Assembly: GCA_023634235.1 (NCBI GenBank)
Contig: JAMKCF010000085.1
Coordinates: 124,001 to 188,000, forward strand
Direction: 5' to 3'
DNA: 64,000 nucleotides
DNA from: Pisaster brevispinus
Lineage: Eukaryota; Echinodermata; Asteroidea; Forcipulatida; Asteriidae
The translations under genes and the position numbers were made by a program. The notes beneath the pieces were generated by a model, which ran no database searches, was not told where the DNA came from, and saw nothing but the letters and a program-made list of their open reading frames with translations. Each line of letters begins with the position of its first letter. Position 1 is the first letter of the stretch. Positions 23,286 to 34,859 of the stretch are shown in pieces.

Positions 23286-23440
23286 GCACAGTTTGTGCTC
23301 GTTAATAAACTCACTGCACTCCAATCACTGAAGGTCATCCTTGTGACGGCACCGGTTGTGCTGATTGGTAAACTCATTGCTACACTCCAACCATAGCAGG
23401 TCATCCGTGTGACAGCACAGGTTGTGCTGACTAGCATTTT
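23280..23440 (-). repeat. 66-bp repeat patch
   Basis: Two or three units follow the SINE head. The patch ends at about 23435, where ttttgtgacaggggtaagaag, the 3' end of a cassette like E2 with its donor, is fused to it. That fusion marks a recombination junction. Confidence 0.75.
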
Positions 23441-23924
23441 TGTGACAGGGGTAAGAAGCACGTCCTTGTTAAGTTATTTGAAGTTTTAAAAACCGTGTTT
23501 TATAAATACTTGCTGCCTCTGTCTTGAAAATGCTTTTAAAATCTTTTAAAATCTTACGCTTTTATCTGTGTTTTAGGAATTTGTAAATCTTTTTTTTTCA
23601 TTTTTTTTTCAAGATTTTAAGTTTTCTCCTAGATGAGGTAAAAAATGGTAACTGCTTCAAGATTGTCGGAGAGTATGGCTGATTACCAAAAGATACTTGT
23701 TAATTCAACAGTTTGTTTTGTTGGTACTTGTCTGTAATACTGTAATCCTTCAGTTGAATCAACTTTGTTTCAGTGTAAAATAAAATTGCATTTAACCATT
23801 TCTTGTTTATTTCCAAAATCCTGAACAACTAGTGTTACTATTTGTATCTTAGGTATAGACCAGGATTTGATGAACATTTCATACTCAATGATGTGTGAGT
23901 CATGTGCACATTCACTGGTTATTC

Positions 23925-23995
23925 TGGTTGGATTTGAACCTACACCCCTCACTATCTAGAGATGTCTTACCGCTAAACCACTGTACTTTCTGTGA
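23925..23995 (-). mobile_element. tRNA-like SINE head (different family)
   Basis: The minus strand reads gtggtttagcggtaagac (A-box-like), then ggttcaaatccaacc (B box), at tRNA-like spacing. The flanks do not form an acceptor stem, so a functional tRNA gene is unlikely. A SINE head is the simplest reading; its body and end are not defined. Confidence 0.5.
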
Positions 23996-24472
23996 AAAGA
24001 GGCCAGTTTGAATACTATAAAAGCACTCCACACTTAGTACATCACTTTTACTTAAAATACCCAGCTGTCAGACAAACATTCCAACACTTACATGGTTACA
24101 ACATCATCGAGGCACCAAACTGCGCTAGTAGTGTGCCACACATGCGAGTGAATATAAAACAAAGACATGTATGCATTTTAAGGATTTTTTGTAATGAGGC
24201 TTTTTAGTGAAAGTTGATCTGGTACTTGGCTAATATTTTTAGCAATAGTGCACTGTGCTGTTTGGGGAATAGTTGCATTGACAGTAAAGAATGTATTCTA
24301 TTTTTACCCTTCCAACATTGCAAGATCAGCAGTGCATGCTCAGTGCTTTCCAAGTCCTGCTGAAGAAAATCCACAGCCTAATCAGGCGGGATTCGACTAC
24401 CCCTGGATTCTAGACCCGGATGAGATAATCGCGAGACTACACTCTCGCTTGTCATTGTGTTGAGTTCTTGCT

Positions 24473-24638
24473 TAGACCTTATGCAGATGACATCATTTGA
24501 GTAAGAGGTGCTCTTGCCTAGATATCAAAGGGAGGTTGTTTGATGGCCAATCTTGTATACTGCCCATGCATTTCCATTGTTTACTCATGGTTTTACCTCT
24601 ATGAAGACGGCATATTGACGTCAATGCATAAGGTCTAC
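24473..24638. mobile_element. MITE-like inverted-repeat element, about 166 bp
   Basis: TAGACCTTATGCA at the left end is matched by its reverse complement at the right end. Further partial pairing follows (atgacatcat with atgacgtcaa; gaggtgc with gaggtaa). There is no open frame and no clear target duplication. Confidence 0.6.
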
Positions 24639-24720
24639 ATAAAGAATTGATCTTTACGTATATATTCCAGAAAAATTTGGAAACTCTGTATTATTTATGT
24701 TTTCCAAACCTCTTGTCCAG

Positions 24721-24807
24721 ATCCGATCCATTTTCTCCTTCACTTTCCTGAAGTAATTGTTGAGCAGTCTTCCAGAGTGAGCAGAATTTAGTTCCCACTG
24801 CAAAAGG
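24721..24807 (+). other. Exon-like cassette E3, splice-bordered
   Basis: Eighty-seven nt lie between a tcttgtccag acceptor and a gtaagaatc donor. It contains AGTCTTCCAGAGTGAGCAG, matching the conserved element of E1 and E2, with a frame reading LLSSLPE followed by a stop. It is the most diverged of the bordered copies. Confidence 0.4.
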
Positions 24808-24809
24808 GT

Positions 24810-27130
24810 AAGAATCTGTTGACAATCTTTTTTTCTGTCAAAATTTTGTTAAATTTCTAAAATGTTGATAGCTGGCCTGTAGGTTAAACACATTTTCCAG
24901 GCATCCTTGTATTCAAAAATTGTAGTGGAGTTTAAGACATTTATGAGAAATCCGAAAAGGTTTCCAAGAATATTGGTCAAGCTTGACTTACCATGATCTT
25001 ACAGTAAGTGAGCTTCAATTTAGGTCACCAAAAGTTTAGCTTTTAGCGTCCGTTTATAAAACATTTCAGTAATATTCTGTCTGAAAGGCTTTCATCTTTG
25101 AGAAATAAAACTGAGTTTGGTTCTCTAGTATTAATGATGTACATGATAATGTTAACAAGCAACACAAAACACTCCTTTTTTTTAGCTTTAATGATTACCA
25201 AAGTTCAACATAAAACTAAAATTTGTAAACAAGTTGAGTAATACTTTTGTCTGAAATGCCGTCATCTTTGACAAAACAAGTTGACGTTGATCTCTCTTAT
25301 TTTTGCTGTTGATGATTTACTCAACATGCATCACAAAACAACCATTTCAAGCTGATTTCTCAAAATCCAAAGCAACAATTTTCATAATTGTTCATGTCTA
25401 TTAAAGACATGAGAATGTTCTCCTAAATAACTGTTCTTCTGGTGTTTTAAACTAGATACTGGTACTTAGTTATACTTTGCATGAAAAGCAAAACCAAAAT
25501 TTAACATCCCATCTGAAGGAAATGATTACATATAATTGAGTTAAATTCAATAAAAATTGTTTTATAACGTTTACAAATTTATATATTTTTTTATCAGTGT
25601 CATCGCGGACACAAATGCTGCATATCAAGAAAAGCTCCTAAGCGCCTAGGAATCAAAACAGCACTGTGTTGTCACACTACAGACTCGATCAAAACAAGGC
25701 AATGGTAAATTAATAGCAACGAAGATGCACAACCTTCATTCAGTTCATGTCATAACACTGACATAACACTGACCACGTCATAATGCTGACTGGTATTATG
25801 CTGGTTTTCTGAGGACCTGGTACTTCATTGTTGAATACACTTTTCATTTTTTGGACCTTTGCTAGGAACCATGGAGGGTGTTACAATTGGCGCGGGAAAA
25901 AAAAACACTACTTCAAACTTCGAAGTTGGGGGGTGGCTGGTTTTTCTGATCAATTTTTTTGTTTAATTACAGGGAGGAAAACTTTTTACCAAATAATAAC
26001 TAAACAAGAAAATATGCAAGGAATTTGAACTAGTTTAAGTGATTTCGTTCCAGTTCATCTTTAATGAAGCAGTTGTGGTCAAGTTGTTTTTCACACTATT
26101 TGCTGAAGTGGTAACTGTTTCTTTCTCTGACTCTACAAAGAATCTTCTCTAAAGGTCATGAATGCCCCACTCACCAAGGTATCTCTTTCCTGTTTGAAAG
26201 CCAACAAACATTCTCTTGAAATTCTGGGTCAAATTTATTAATGTAAACTAAGAATAGCAGTTTTATATAGAAAGTTGTAGGCCCCTAAGCTGTCATGGCA
26301 TTGCATGACAAATCCCCAAGTTAATTAATTCCTGACATTATTTCATGCCAATCAGCCAAGTACAAATTATTTGCTTGTTACATGTACTTTTGTGCATTGT
26401 TTGTGGCATCTGCGGAAGTTTTTTTATGTTTTCTCTCTTTTTTTCTTTTTTTTAAAGGCACCATCTGTCAAAATGTTTTTCAGAAAACAATATTTGTTTG
26501 TTTGTGAGAAACGAGTGCAACTTTACAATAAAACTGTATTTATGCCCTCCACACCAACAGCACAAAGAAGATCTATTCTTCACATTAATAATCTTTACAT
26601 CACCCAGGCTCTCTCCAAAAAATTTCAGGCACTGTTATTGACCACAAACTATCTTGGTTTGACTTTGTTTTGGGGCGGGGCAGTGACATCAACTCATGAC
26701 AATAATAGGTGTCCTGCCAGCTCACGTAACAAAGCACATCTTTATGTACCATACACTCACCGATCACAATCATTTAAAACAACTTTGTTTATACAGGCAT
26801 CCTGTCTGCAATGCCAGTAAAGAATCTGCTAGGTAACTCTCATCTGTTGTGTTAAACAAATAAATTTCCACTTTGAGACATATGTAGCTTGCTTTTCATT
26901 TTGTTTTTCAGCGAAGGTTTTTCTTCTTCTGTCCATGCATACCTTGTAGCATATCTGTCAGTTGTCATGATTAGGTTATGTCAAGATCCAACTGTCTGTT
27001 TGTTCTTCTTCTTGGTTCTGTTCTGTACCAGTCCCCCAAGGCATTTTGGCAGGAGCCTAGGCCTCTGAAAGATGCCTTCCTACCAACATTATTTTCATTT
27101 CTTACATCTTGTTGATAGTTCCAGTTAGTT
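24810..27130. other. AT-rich stretch, no gene recognised
   Basis: No open frame here is supported as a gene. The 149-codon frame at 26371-26820 has low-complexity F/K-rich beginnings and no domain. Direct echoes (ttgagaaataaaact / ttgacaaaacaag near 25100 and 25270) suggest an old partial duplication. Confidence 0.4.
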
Positions 27131-27189
27131 CCTTATGTGTTTTCTTCTTGATTCATTTTTTTTTCATTTAGTTTGGAAACAAATGTGAA

Positions 27190-27300
27190 TTGAATGGAAT
27201 TGAACAAGGGAAGAAGTGTCATGTTTCGGATTGGAACCCACACTCTGAAAATATTAGAACACGAGTCCATTGTAACAGACCACTCAGCCAAAATTACACA
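27190..27300 (-). mobile_element. Eroded tRNA-like SINE head
   Basis: On the minus strand, tggctgagtggtctgttac and, further on, gtgggttccaatccgaaac resemble A and B boxes spaced as in the tRNA-Leu-like SINEs elsewhere in the window. No body match is seen, so this is only a weak call. Confidence 0.4.
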
Positions 27301-27381
27301 GGAACTTATATTGAATGAAAACAGTCTTTTTATGAGCCATGTTTCATTTGTTAACAGCTTTTCATGTGTCATATTTTGCAG

Positions 27382-27479
27382 ACATCCTATTCAAGAAGTT
27401 GTTTGACTGTTGCCATTCACTGATATTGAATGAGATATTGAGCTGCCTTTCTGAGTGAAGTCATCTTTCCATACAACGA
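27382..27479 (+). other. Exon-like cassette E4, splice-bordered
   Basis: Ninety-eight nt lie between a catattttgcag acceptor and a gtaagtcttgc donor. It contains GAGCTGCCTTTCTGAGTGAAG. The upstream (cttttcatgtgtcatatttt) and downstream sequences match those of E5, so the duplicated unit is larger than the cassette. One frame reads ILFKKLFDCC...ILSCLSE and then stops. Confidence 0.45.
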
Positions 27480-28180
27480 GTAAGTCTTGCATTTTGAGCT
27501 GATATTCTATCTCATGTCCCATGCATTGAAACTGTATCTCTCTCCATTGATGTTTTTCTTCTACATCTAGAGTTATTCACAAAATAGATGTCACTCGCGC
27601 CCAACGCTAAAATCAGGCCGTTGTCAATAATAGTGAAATGGCATTAAGATTGAGACATTTAAAACATCAGCCATGATATCAATGTGTTGTGACATCCCAA
27701 AGAGGGACTCCAAGGTCAAATTCTGTTTTGTGATCTATTCAATTTTCATTAGGTAGAGGTCCTCATGAAAGTCTGGAAAAATTTACCTGACTCTAATCTC
27801 GTGTTCAAATGTTGTAAAATGTCATTTTGTCTAATATTCTTTCACAGCGAAATTTCAAACATGATGTCATCGCACTTAAAAAACAAATGGGTTTGCAAAA
27901 CAGAGAGGTTTTTTTCCAGTCAGAAGGTAAAATCGAATGCTTTTTTGATTGAATATCATCAACATCCAGGATTGAACTAAAAATTCTCTGTACAAAAATA
28001 TACAGACCAAACTTTGAAATGTGATGCCATTGAACTATTTTTGGATTTAAAAAAATTGCACTTATGGGGTTTCAATTACAGTGACATTTTACACTGTTTT
28101 AACGTGAGGTTAGAGACTTTTCAGTTTTCCCCCATTTCCATGTGCTTTATCTATTTTTTGTAATCATTTTCACTAGCTCT

Positions 28181-28319
28181 GAGTGAGATAAGTTTGGTCT
28201 CAACACTTTGACTCGCCGCTCTAGTCATCGTTAGGAGACTGATGAATCTACTCCATGGCATTAGACAGGAGTTGTTAGCAGGGCAGGCTTTTTCAAAAAC
28301 TCTCTTATCTCACTCAGGG
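28181..28319. mobile_element. MITE-like inverted-repeat element, about 140 bp
   Basis: CTGAGTGAGATAAG near the left end is the exact inverse of CTTATCTCACTCAG at the right end. The interior is unique and non-coding. No target duplication could be fixed. Confidence 0.6.
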
Positions 28320-28605
28320 ATTGTTTAGATAGTTATGATGATCACTCCTCCTCTCCGCAAACAACAAATTTATTCTGCAGCAGTGCATCAATTTATAGGA
28401 TTAGTTTGTATCAGAAATATGTTGTACTTGAAGACAGTGGACAGTACTCGGCGAAAACGTAAACCAAAAAGCACAACACTCCACCTTGCAAAATTTACAA
28501 GCCAAAGTTGCATCATGATATATTGATTGAATTCAGCCAGTTTACAAAACATGTCATTCATCTGTAATCAATCCTGAAGAGCTTTTCATGTTTCATATTT
28601 TGCAG

Positions 28606-28710
28606 GCATCCTGTTCAAAAACCTTTTTGAGTGTTGCCGTTTAGTGATGCTACATCATGAAGGAGATATTGAGCTGCCTCTCTGAGTGAAACCAACTTTC
28701 CGTACAACAG
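28606..28710 (+). other. Exon-like cassette E5, splice-bordered
   Basis: 105 nt lie between a catattttgcag acceptor and a gtaagtcttgc donor. It contains ATATTGAGCTGCCTCTCTGAGTG and is closely related to E4, 1.2 kb upstream. Frames contain stops within or just after the conserved element, so any coding role would end here. Confidence 0.45.
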
Positions 28711-29576
28711 GTAAGTCTTGCCTTATTAATGAGGTTGTATCTATATCTTTTTTTTTTACCCAATACAATTTTTAAAGAAAACAACTGTGACATCTCATGC
28801 CAAAATCAGGCGGTTCAAGTGGCATTAGAGCACAAGAAAAACTTAGGAAATTGTCAAAGACCAGTATTCATACTTTATGTGACACAATGTTTACATGAAG
28901 TAACAAACCTGTGAACATTTGGGCTCAATCCATCAAAAGCCTGTATGGCCATTTGCACAAGCACCATTTGAAAAATGTATCCCATCTTGGGAAACTGAGT
29001 TTGCTGAAAAGAAAATCAAGCTGTTTCTGTGAACTATAACAGGTGTTATAGTCATTTATTGCTTTGCTTCAAATATAAGTGCACAAGGATGGTTGTTGGT
29101 GTTGCGTAGACTTGTTTTTCACCCAGATTCCCTTTTTGCACCAACCTGAAATATTGCATCATGAATATGTCCTGTTGGAATTACAAGAAAAAAGTACGGG
29201 GAAAAGGGTATTTATCTTCACTGTTTTAGAACATGGAACGTCTCGCAAGATCAAAACAAATGACTTTGATTCATTTCTCAAAAAGTAAAGCAATGCCGTC
29301 ACAAAAGTTTCAAGGGAAGTTTTCCCCCATGACCATCTTTATAGCTTGTAAGTTATGTGCAAATCTGCTAACTGAAATCACTCATGTCCTGAATGCTTCA
29401 GGATGGCTTGATGGCTTGCAATTGTTGAGAATTGTTTTATTGGGTCTTAGTGGTCTTAATCTGAAGGTTTAGACCATTTGAAAGTGATTGTGTTCAGCTA
29501 CTAAAAATATGATAAGTTATTATTTACCAAACACATAGATCTTGTTATTTGATTAAAGGATCACGCGTCATGTGTC

Positions 29577-29675
29577 ATGTTGTATTTCGCCATGTCAACT
29601 GTTCTGACACTCCAAAAGTTAGTAAATAGTCCTGTATTGATAGAATATATATTGAGTAGCCTCTGTGTTTGTTAC
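29577..29675 (+). other. Decayed exon-like cassette related to E4/E5
   Basis: catgtgtcatgttgtatttc followed by ctgttctgacactcc and atattgagtagcctctgtg follows the order of E5 and its upstream flank. The acceptor AG and the donor are lost. Confidence 0.35.
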
Positions 29676-29679
29676 ATTA

Positions 29680-30720
29680 TGCATTAGTAGCGTACACTTG
29701 TGCTTCAACTTGCATACGGCTATTAAAGTTGAGTGCGCCTCAGCCACCTAGTCTTAAACAGCTCCACCTATGTCTACATCAGCTGTAATACATATATACC
29801 TTACCATTGGAATGAATAACAATATGTTCAAAACATTTTATTGTTTATTGTTGAAATAAATTATTATTCTATGAAGAAAATCAAATGGAATCAAATATAG
29901 GATGGATTTCATTTGTACAATACAGCAGAATCTAATCAGTCGTTGAAATCTGGACTTGTTTAGTGAAATGGAGCAGTCCTGAATTCACTCTGTGATTATC
30001 GTCTGCTCTATTTTACTCATATGCATCAAATATTTGTATAAAAAACATACTCCACGAAACAGTTCGTTGGTTAAAGTGTGTTCATACAGTATGTTGATGT
30101 CAATCACTGGGTGTACAGTGCTGATCACATGTAGGGTGAAAACTAACGTCATATTCTTTATAGCCATTGCAGCTAAATACATCAAACAAATTCATGAGAA
30201 TTAGTGTTGGAATTATTGAAAATTTTTGCTAAAGGGTTGCAGTTGAAACTTGTAAATAATAATGATCTTGTGGTTGACTATTTTTAAATGACTGTGTCCC
30301 TAGTCGCTACTTAACAACGGTTGAGTCTGAAGCAATTGGTTGAGATACTTGTTTGACTAAATAACAGGTTAATAAGCACATCAGGGAGCTTATGCACTCT
30401 GATTGATTGAAGACTGGTCAGTTAGGGTGTATGAACCAATTATATAAACACCGGTTCTGTAAACTAGCAAATTAATGACCCCACAACAAGCACACTGTTG
30501 TTACAAAGTTCTGTATGTACTGCGCTTGTTGTGTGGAATTGTTTGCGCGAATTCTTATTTATTTTATTTTTGGTGAGGACAGATGGGCATGAATGCGAAG
30601 ACAATGTATCAATTTAAGGTAACTAATGTGCGCATAAAACCAAGACAAAAGCAAACACCAACCATAGTATTTCTTTTAGTGGTGCTGTTAATTTTCAAAG
30701 TGCATAGTCTGGTTCTGCAA
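29680..30720. other. AT-rich stretch, no gene recognised
   Basis: No supported open frame. A small inverted repeat (ccacaacaagc at about 30481, with gcttgttgtgtgg at about 30523) could be a tiny palindromic element. Confidence 0.45.
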
Positions 30721-30721
30721 A

Positions 30722-31386
30722 ATATCGTCAGCGTTTTCACGAAGTAGCACGTTATGTGCTTAAGGATCTGTTTTTTATTTTACATATTAATTTTTTTACA
30801 TTTCTGTTGATAATGCATGAAGACCTACAATTCCATGAAGTTTCAAAGTTCAGACAGCTTTACTTTTTTAATTAAGCTAATGAGTGTTTTCAACTTTTGC
30901 ACAATTGTGGCATTTTTTGTTTTCACGAAGTAGCACCCAACTTCTGTTTACCATTGTAATGCACGGCACGCACTCAAGTCAAAGTGAGGTAAAAACGTTT
31001 TCACGAAGTAGCACGCAACTTGTGTGAGCGCGCGCGCGCTGACCTAGTTTCATGAAGTAACACAAAATGCTGTGTTGAAGTATAGGCGCGTGCTACTTTG
31101 TGAAAACGCAAAAATACATATTTCGCACTTTTTTGGTTTCACGAAGTAGCACGGAACTTCTCTCGTGTCTAGTTTCTTTATTTATTATGCAAATGAGTCA
31201 AAATAAGATTATTTTTTAAGTTCAAGTCATCAAGTATCTACATTGAGAAATTTAAATGGAAATACTTTGAAGTTTTGAAGGAAAGTGGGTTTCTAAAAAA
31301 TGTTCAACTTCAGAGGCCGTTTTCTCTGATTGTTTTTTTTTTTGCTGGTATAGCAGCGTGCTACTTCGTGAAAACGCTGACGATAT
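30722..31386. mobile_element. 665-bp TIR element with a terminal-motif array
   Basis: The ends are perfect inverted repeats of about 29 bp beginning ATATCGTCAGCGTTTTCACG. The segment TTTTCACGAAGTAGCAC recurs inside at about 30920, 31000, 31050 (mutated) and 31136, and inverted at about 31085. With the two ends this makes seven copies in 665 bp. There is no transposase frame. The core CACGAAGT is shared with the unrelated-ended element at 6464-7045, so both may be mobilised by related transposases. Confidence 0.8.
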
Positions 31387-31536
31387 GCACAAATAGTTAT
31401 TTTTGTGACTAGGTGCCAATGAAAAGTTGAACAGCCCACACGTGTGGAACATTTCTTTAACTATCGGCAATTAAATGTAAAAGATTCTGATAATTAAGAT
31501 TGTTTTTCTTCGTTGAAGGTATATGTTGGCGGGAAT

Positions 31537-31650
31537 AACATTGTGGGGAACTGATAATGGACCTCATCTTTGGCTTGTTCCATTAACAGCAGGCAGCCAA
31601 AACCTGGTCATTACCATGCATTGAAGACCAGCTCCCCACACTGTTGTTAC
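31537..31650. mobile_element. Small inverted-repeat element
   Basis: aataacattgtggggaactg at the left pairs imperfectly with the inverse of agctccccacactgttgtta at the right. It has the size and structure of a small MITE. No open frame. Confidence 0.45.
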
Positions 31651-32056
31651 CTAATGTTATTATTTATATTTGTAAGTGTTCTACAAATTATACCTGTTTT
31701 CCTTATGCACTTTTTGGGGAAACCTCACTAATAATGAAAATATGTAATTTTAATAATCTGAATTCATATCAAATAGCACTTTCCAACTAGCCCTGCTGTG
31801 CCTGCCCACTAAATCCCCAACCTAATTATTAACTTCATAGTTTTCTGACTTCCAGTTTTTATTCCATCATGTCCATCATCAGCACCTAAAAATTACCTTT
31901 TAAAAGTTTTTTAAAATGTCATGTTTTTATTAAAATGTTCACATTTACCTCCCAGAATAACTGGTCTGTCTGACTAGGGTAGTAATGAGAGTAACAGCAA
32001 TTTATCATTTCACCATAAACTGGGATCAGACCAAACTCCAAATTTCTCACGTAAAG

Positions 32057-32221
32057 TTTTAGACTGAAATTCACTCCAATCGATTGAAATTAGGGACATG
32101 ATTAGCCCAGGTTGTACTCCTCCGTTGCAACATACACTGACGTTCTACCAGGGCTAGGGGCTTAATCATCTGCAGTTGTCACCTAGATTCAATCAATAAC
32201 AGTAAATTTCAATCTAAAACT
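32057..32221. mobile_element. Inverted-repeat element, about 165 bp
   Basis: gttttagactgaaattcact pairs, with about 80 percent agreement over about 38 bp, with the inverse of the right end (agtaaatttcaatctaaaac). The interior is non-coding. Confidence 0.55.
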
Positions 32222-33462
32222 CTAAAAAAGTTACCTCATTTTGGTTTCGTGGACTTGAAAGAACGCTGGAAAAGGGGCTGTTGTTTACCGGTGGCCAATG
32301 GTTTTTGTGAAATTGCCTCGACCAGGCATGATGTTTTTGTTTATTATGAATTATTTTTATCGAAGTTGAGGTTAATATACTGTTTGGTATCGTTAGTTCC
32401 TTGCCGCGGAGGGCGCTATTTTTGTAAACAAACCGAGCAAAGCAACTGACGTCATCATGTCAATGCAAGCTGTTACAATGTATAAATGAAATACCAGAGT
32501 ACGTTGTTAACGGTTACGCATGTAACACAATTACATTTTGCGGTTAATGGGCGGCAGGCAGGTCTTTGATGTGAACTTGTGACCTAAAAATTGTATCAAA
32601 ATGTATCTTTTGGGTTGTTACTATTTGCTTTCCGGCCGCCGCATAAATAAAGGAGCAAGGCTAGTAGTTGAAGTGGTGGAACGTTTATTGTTTACCTCAT
32701 TCCCAATTCCCAGTATACGATACATTATTTATTTATTGCTACAGGAAATTATGTTTTAGTATTTTTGGAATGGGTAGCAGCAGCTGCCCAAAAAGATAAA
32801 TAGATATAAAGTGTAAAAACGGAGCCCATGTTTTAATTTAATCCCAAAGAAAGGGGGCTTCCCCGGTTCTACATGGGTTGTAATTGTTTATTTTGCCATG
32901 AATTATTTATTTAATGTTTCAAGTTGTGTACTATTTGTTTTGGCAATACATCTCGATAATTGATAACTTGTTTTAGCACATTTATATGACCTCATCGTTG
33001 AAGGATTCCTCCGCTCCAATTCAACGCCTTCTCCAAACCCATGTAACTCGCCGCGCCGGACATTGACTAAGAACTTCAAATTATTCACAAACTAATTCCC
33101 GGGTCTTCAGCTAGATGGTCCAACATCTTGCAGATCTAACCAATCAGTTTAAAGAACAGCAGCTTAAGGATGTCTCTGAATAATTCAGCGCTGACCTGAC
33201 ATCACGTAACACACTACTAATTCATTTAAATTGGCAAGCCTGGGTTGTGTGCAACGAAAAGAGCAGGTGTTGTTTGGATAGGGCTGGCGTACGGGTGAAT
33301 AGGTTGAACAAGAGCAGCAACCATTAACGCCTTAAATCCTATTGAAGTTACTTTCAAAATATCAAGAGTTTCAATGAAGTTAACGTATTTAATTTGTATT
33401 GCAGACTGCTGGTGAAAAGGTGGCTTTTGTGTAGACGAGCGCGTGCCACCGTGCGGAGGGCG

Positions 33463-33470
33463 AATAAAAA
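33463..33470 (+). promoter_or_regulatory. TATA-like box
   Basis: aataaaaa sits in an otherwise GC-richer stretch (33430-33500) that is unusual for this window. It lies about 120 bp upstream of the candidate start codon at 33584 and just before a transcript-like region with good splice donors. Promoter function is inferred from position only. Confidence 0.25.
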
Positions 33471-33583
33471 CCCAGGTCCTTGGGCCGTTACTTCATTGCT
33501 GTTCTGATGCTGGTGTGGTGAACGGTGCTGTGCTGTGCTGTGCTCTGCTCTGCTCTGCTGATGCTCTCGATGTCCTGAGCCTG

Positions 33584-33985
33584 ATGCCAACTCTTGGGTC
33601 TCTGGTGGTCTCAATCTGTACCATTGAAACCCAAACTACACCAACATGTAAGTGTCTCTCCTTGTGCCTTGCTCTACTCATGTACCATTTTGTAACATTA
33701 GTATTATTTCTCTCTGCTTTCAGCTTGTAAATTTCCGTTTATCTGCAATGCTCAAGTAAGATTGTTCAAGTTTATCCTGGTTTGTTATTTGCAACGGTAC
33801 TCGCTGTGTAATTTTCTGAGCTCGATGATGTTAACTCATGCCATACTCAACTGTATTTTCTTTGCTGGAAAAACAACAATTTTCTATGCTTCGACTATGC
33901 TTTGGCAAGATTGTACCAATGTATTAAATTCACCATGTATTTTCTTGTTCAATTTCAGCCCACTACTTGCCCATGTGAGCCCTGA
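33584..33985 (+). CDS. Candidate small spliced gene, 40-residue Cys-containing peptide
   Basis: Three exon-like blocks have strong borders: exon 1 ends at 33647 before gtaagtgtc, exon 2 is 33724-33755 (32 nt, after ctttcag and before gtaagattg), and exon 3 starts at 33959 after ttcaatttcag and ends at 34040 before gtaagtttt. Joining them keeps one frame from the ATG at 33584 to a TGA at 33983-33985. The product has 40 residues with cysteines clustered at its end (SCKFPFIC...TTCPCEP). Short upstream ORFs and a (ctgtg/ctctg)n run precede the ATG, so the transcript may instead be non-coding. No family is recognised. The splice sites are the strongest evidence. Confidence 0.3.
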
Positions 33986-34040
33986 AGGATGTCAGCCCTG
34001 AAGGATGCATGCAGCCTGACCCATTCAATCCCAAAACATT

Positions 34041-34859
34041 GTAAGTTTTATTTCTGTTTACACTAGAAATCTGAGAGTGTGATTCAAATTTCAGCTTGCC
34101 CTCTTTGCATTACATTTCAAACTTTTAAAAAAAATATTCTTGACCTCTCGTACAATCCTGTTAAAAATTCACACAAAAATTTGTTTTCAAATTGCTTAAA
34201 TCCTAGCTTCACTTGTATCTTAATTTTTTGAAATTGATTTGAAGTCTACAGCACATTGCAGTTATAATCTGTAACTTGCCACAGATTACAGTTATATCTT
34301 GTTGAAACTACTTTTGCTGCATTCTGTCTTTATACATGATTGAAATTGCCTTGGAACGTTACTATATGTTGCATTTAAGTTTGTCATTTTTGAAACTTTG
34401 CGACAAATATCATTTATAGTTTAGCTGAATTTGCTTTTGCTGCAAACCTCATTTACGTTTGTTTAAAATTTCTTTGAAACATTACTACAAATTGCATTTA
34501 TATATTTAGTTGAAATTACTTTTGCTACAAACTGCATTCATGCATGTGTGTATAAGGTTGAAACTGCTTACAAACTGTAATTATATATTTGGCTTTATTG
34601 CTTTTGCTGCAAACTGCGTTTTATATTTAGCTGAAATTGCTTTCAATTCTAACTGGACTGTACATGTTTGTACCTTGGAACTGATTTCGTTGCCATTTGC
34701 ATTTATATTTTGTTTTAAATTGCTTTGAAATGTTACTACAAAATGCATTACAGTTTGACAATAATATCTGGTTGAAACTGCTACTGCTGCTATTTAAATT
34801 GCAGTTGCTTGAGATTGCTTTAAACCTAACTGAAAGTTGCATTTGTATGTAGTAGAAAT
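34041..34859. repeat. Degenerate leading copies of the 38-bp repeat
   Basis: From about 34300 the sequence contains irregular echoes such as ctgaaattgcttttgctgca and aactgcatttatatttagc. These are the parts of the 38-bp unit that becomes regular at 34860. The stretch before 34300 is unique and follows the exon 3 donor, so the array may lie in an intron. Confidence 0.6.

Noticed and set aside
23925..23995. Functional tRNA gene
   Set aside because: A and B boxes are present but no acceptor stem can be paired, so it is listed as a SINE head.
24248..24463. 71-codon ORF with a plausible protein-like composition
   Set aside because: No domain, no splice or promoter context, and no second copy in the window, so it cannot be separated from chance.
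26371..26820. 149-codon plus-strand ORF
   Set aside because: It begins in a T-rich low-complexity stretch and has no recognisable motif. It may be chance in AT-rich DNA.
33354..33614. Minus-strand ORF opposite the candidate small gene
   Set aside because: Q/H/S-rich composition is the complement of the ctgtg/ctctg run. No support on that strand.
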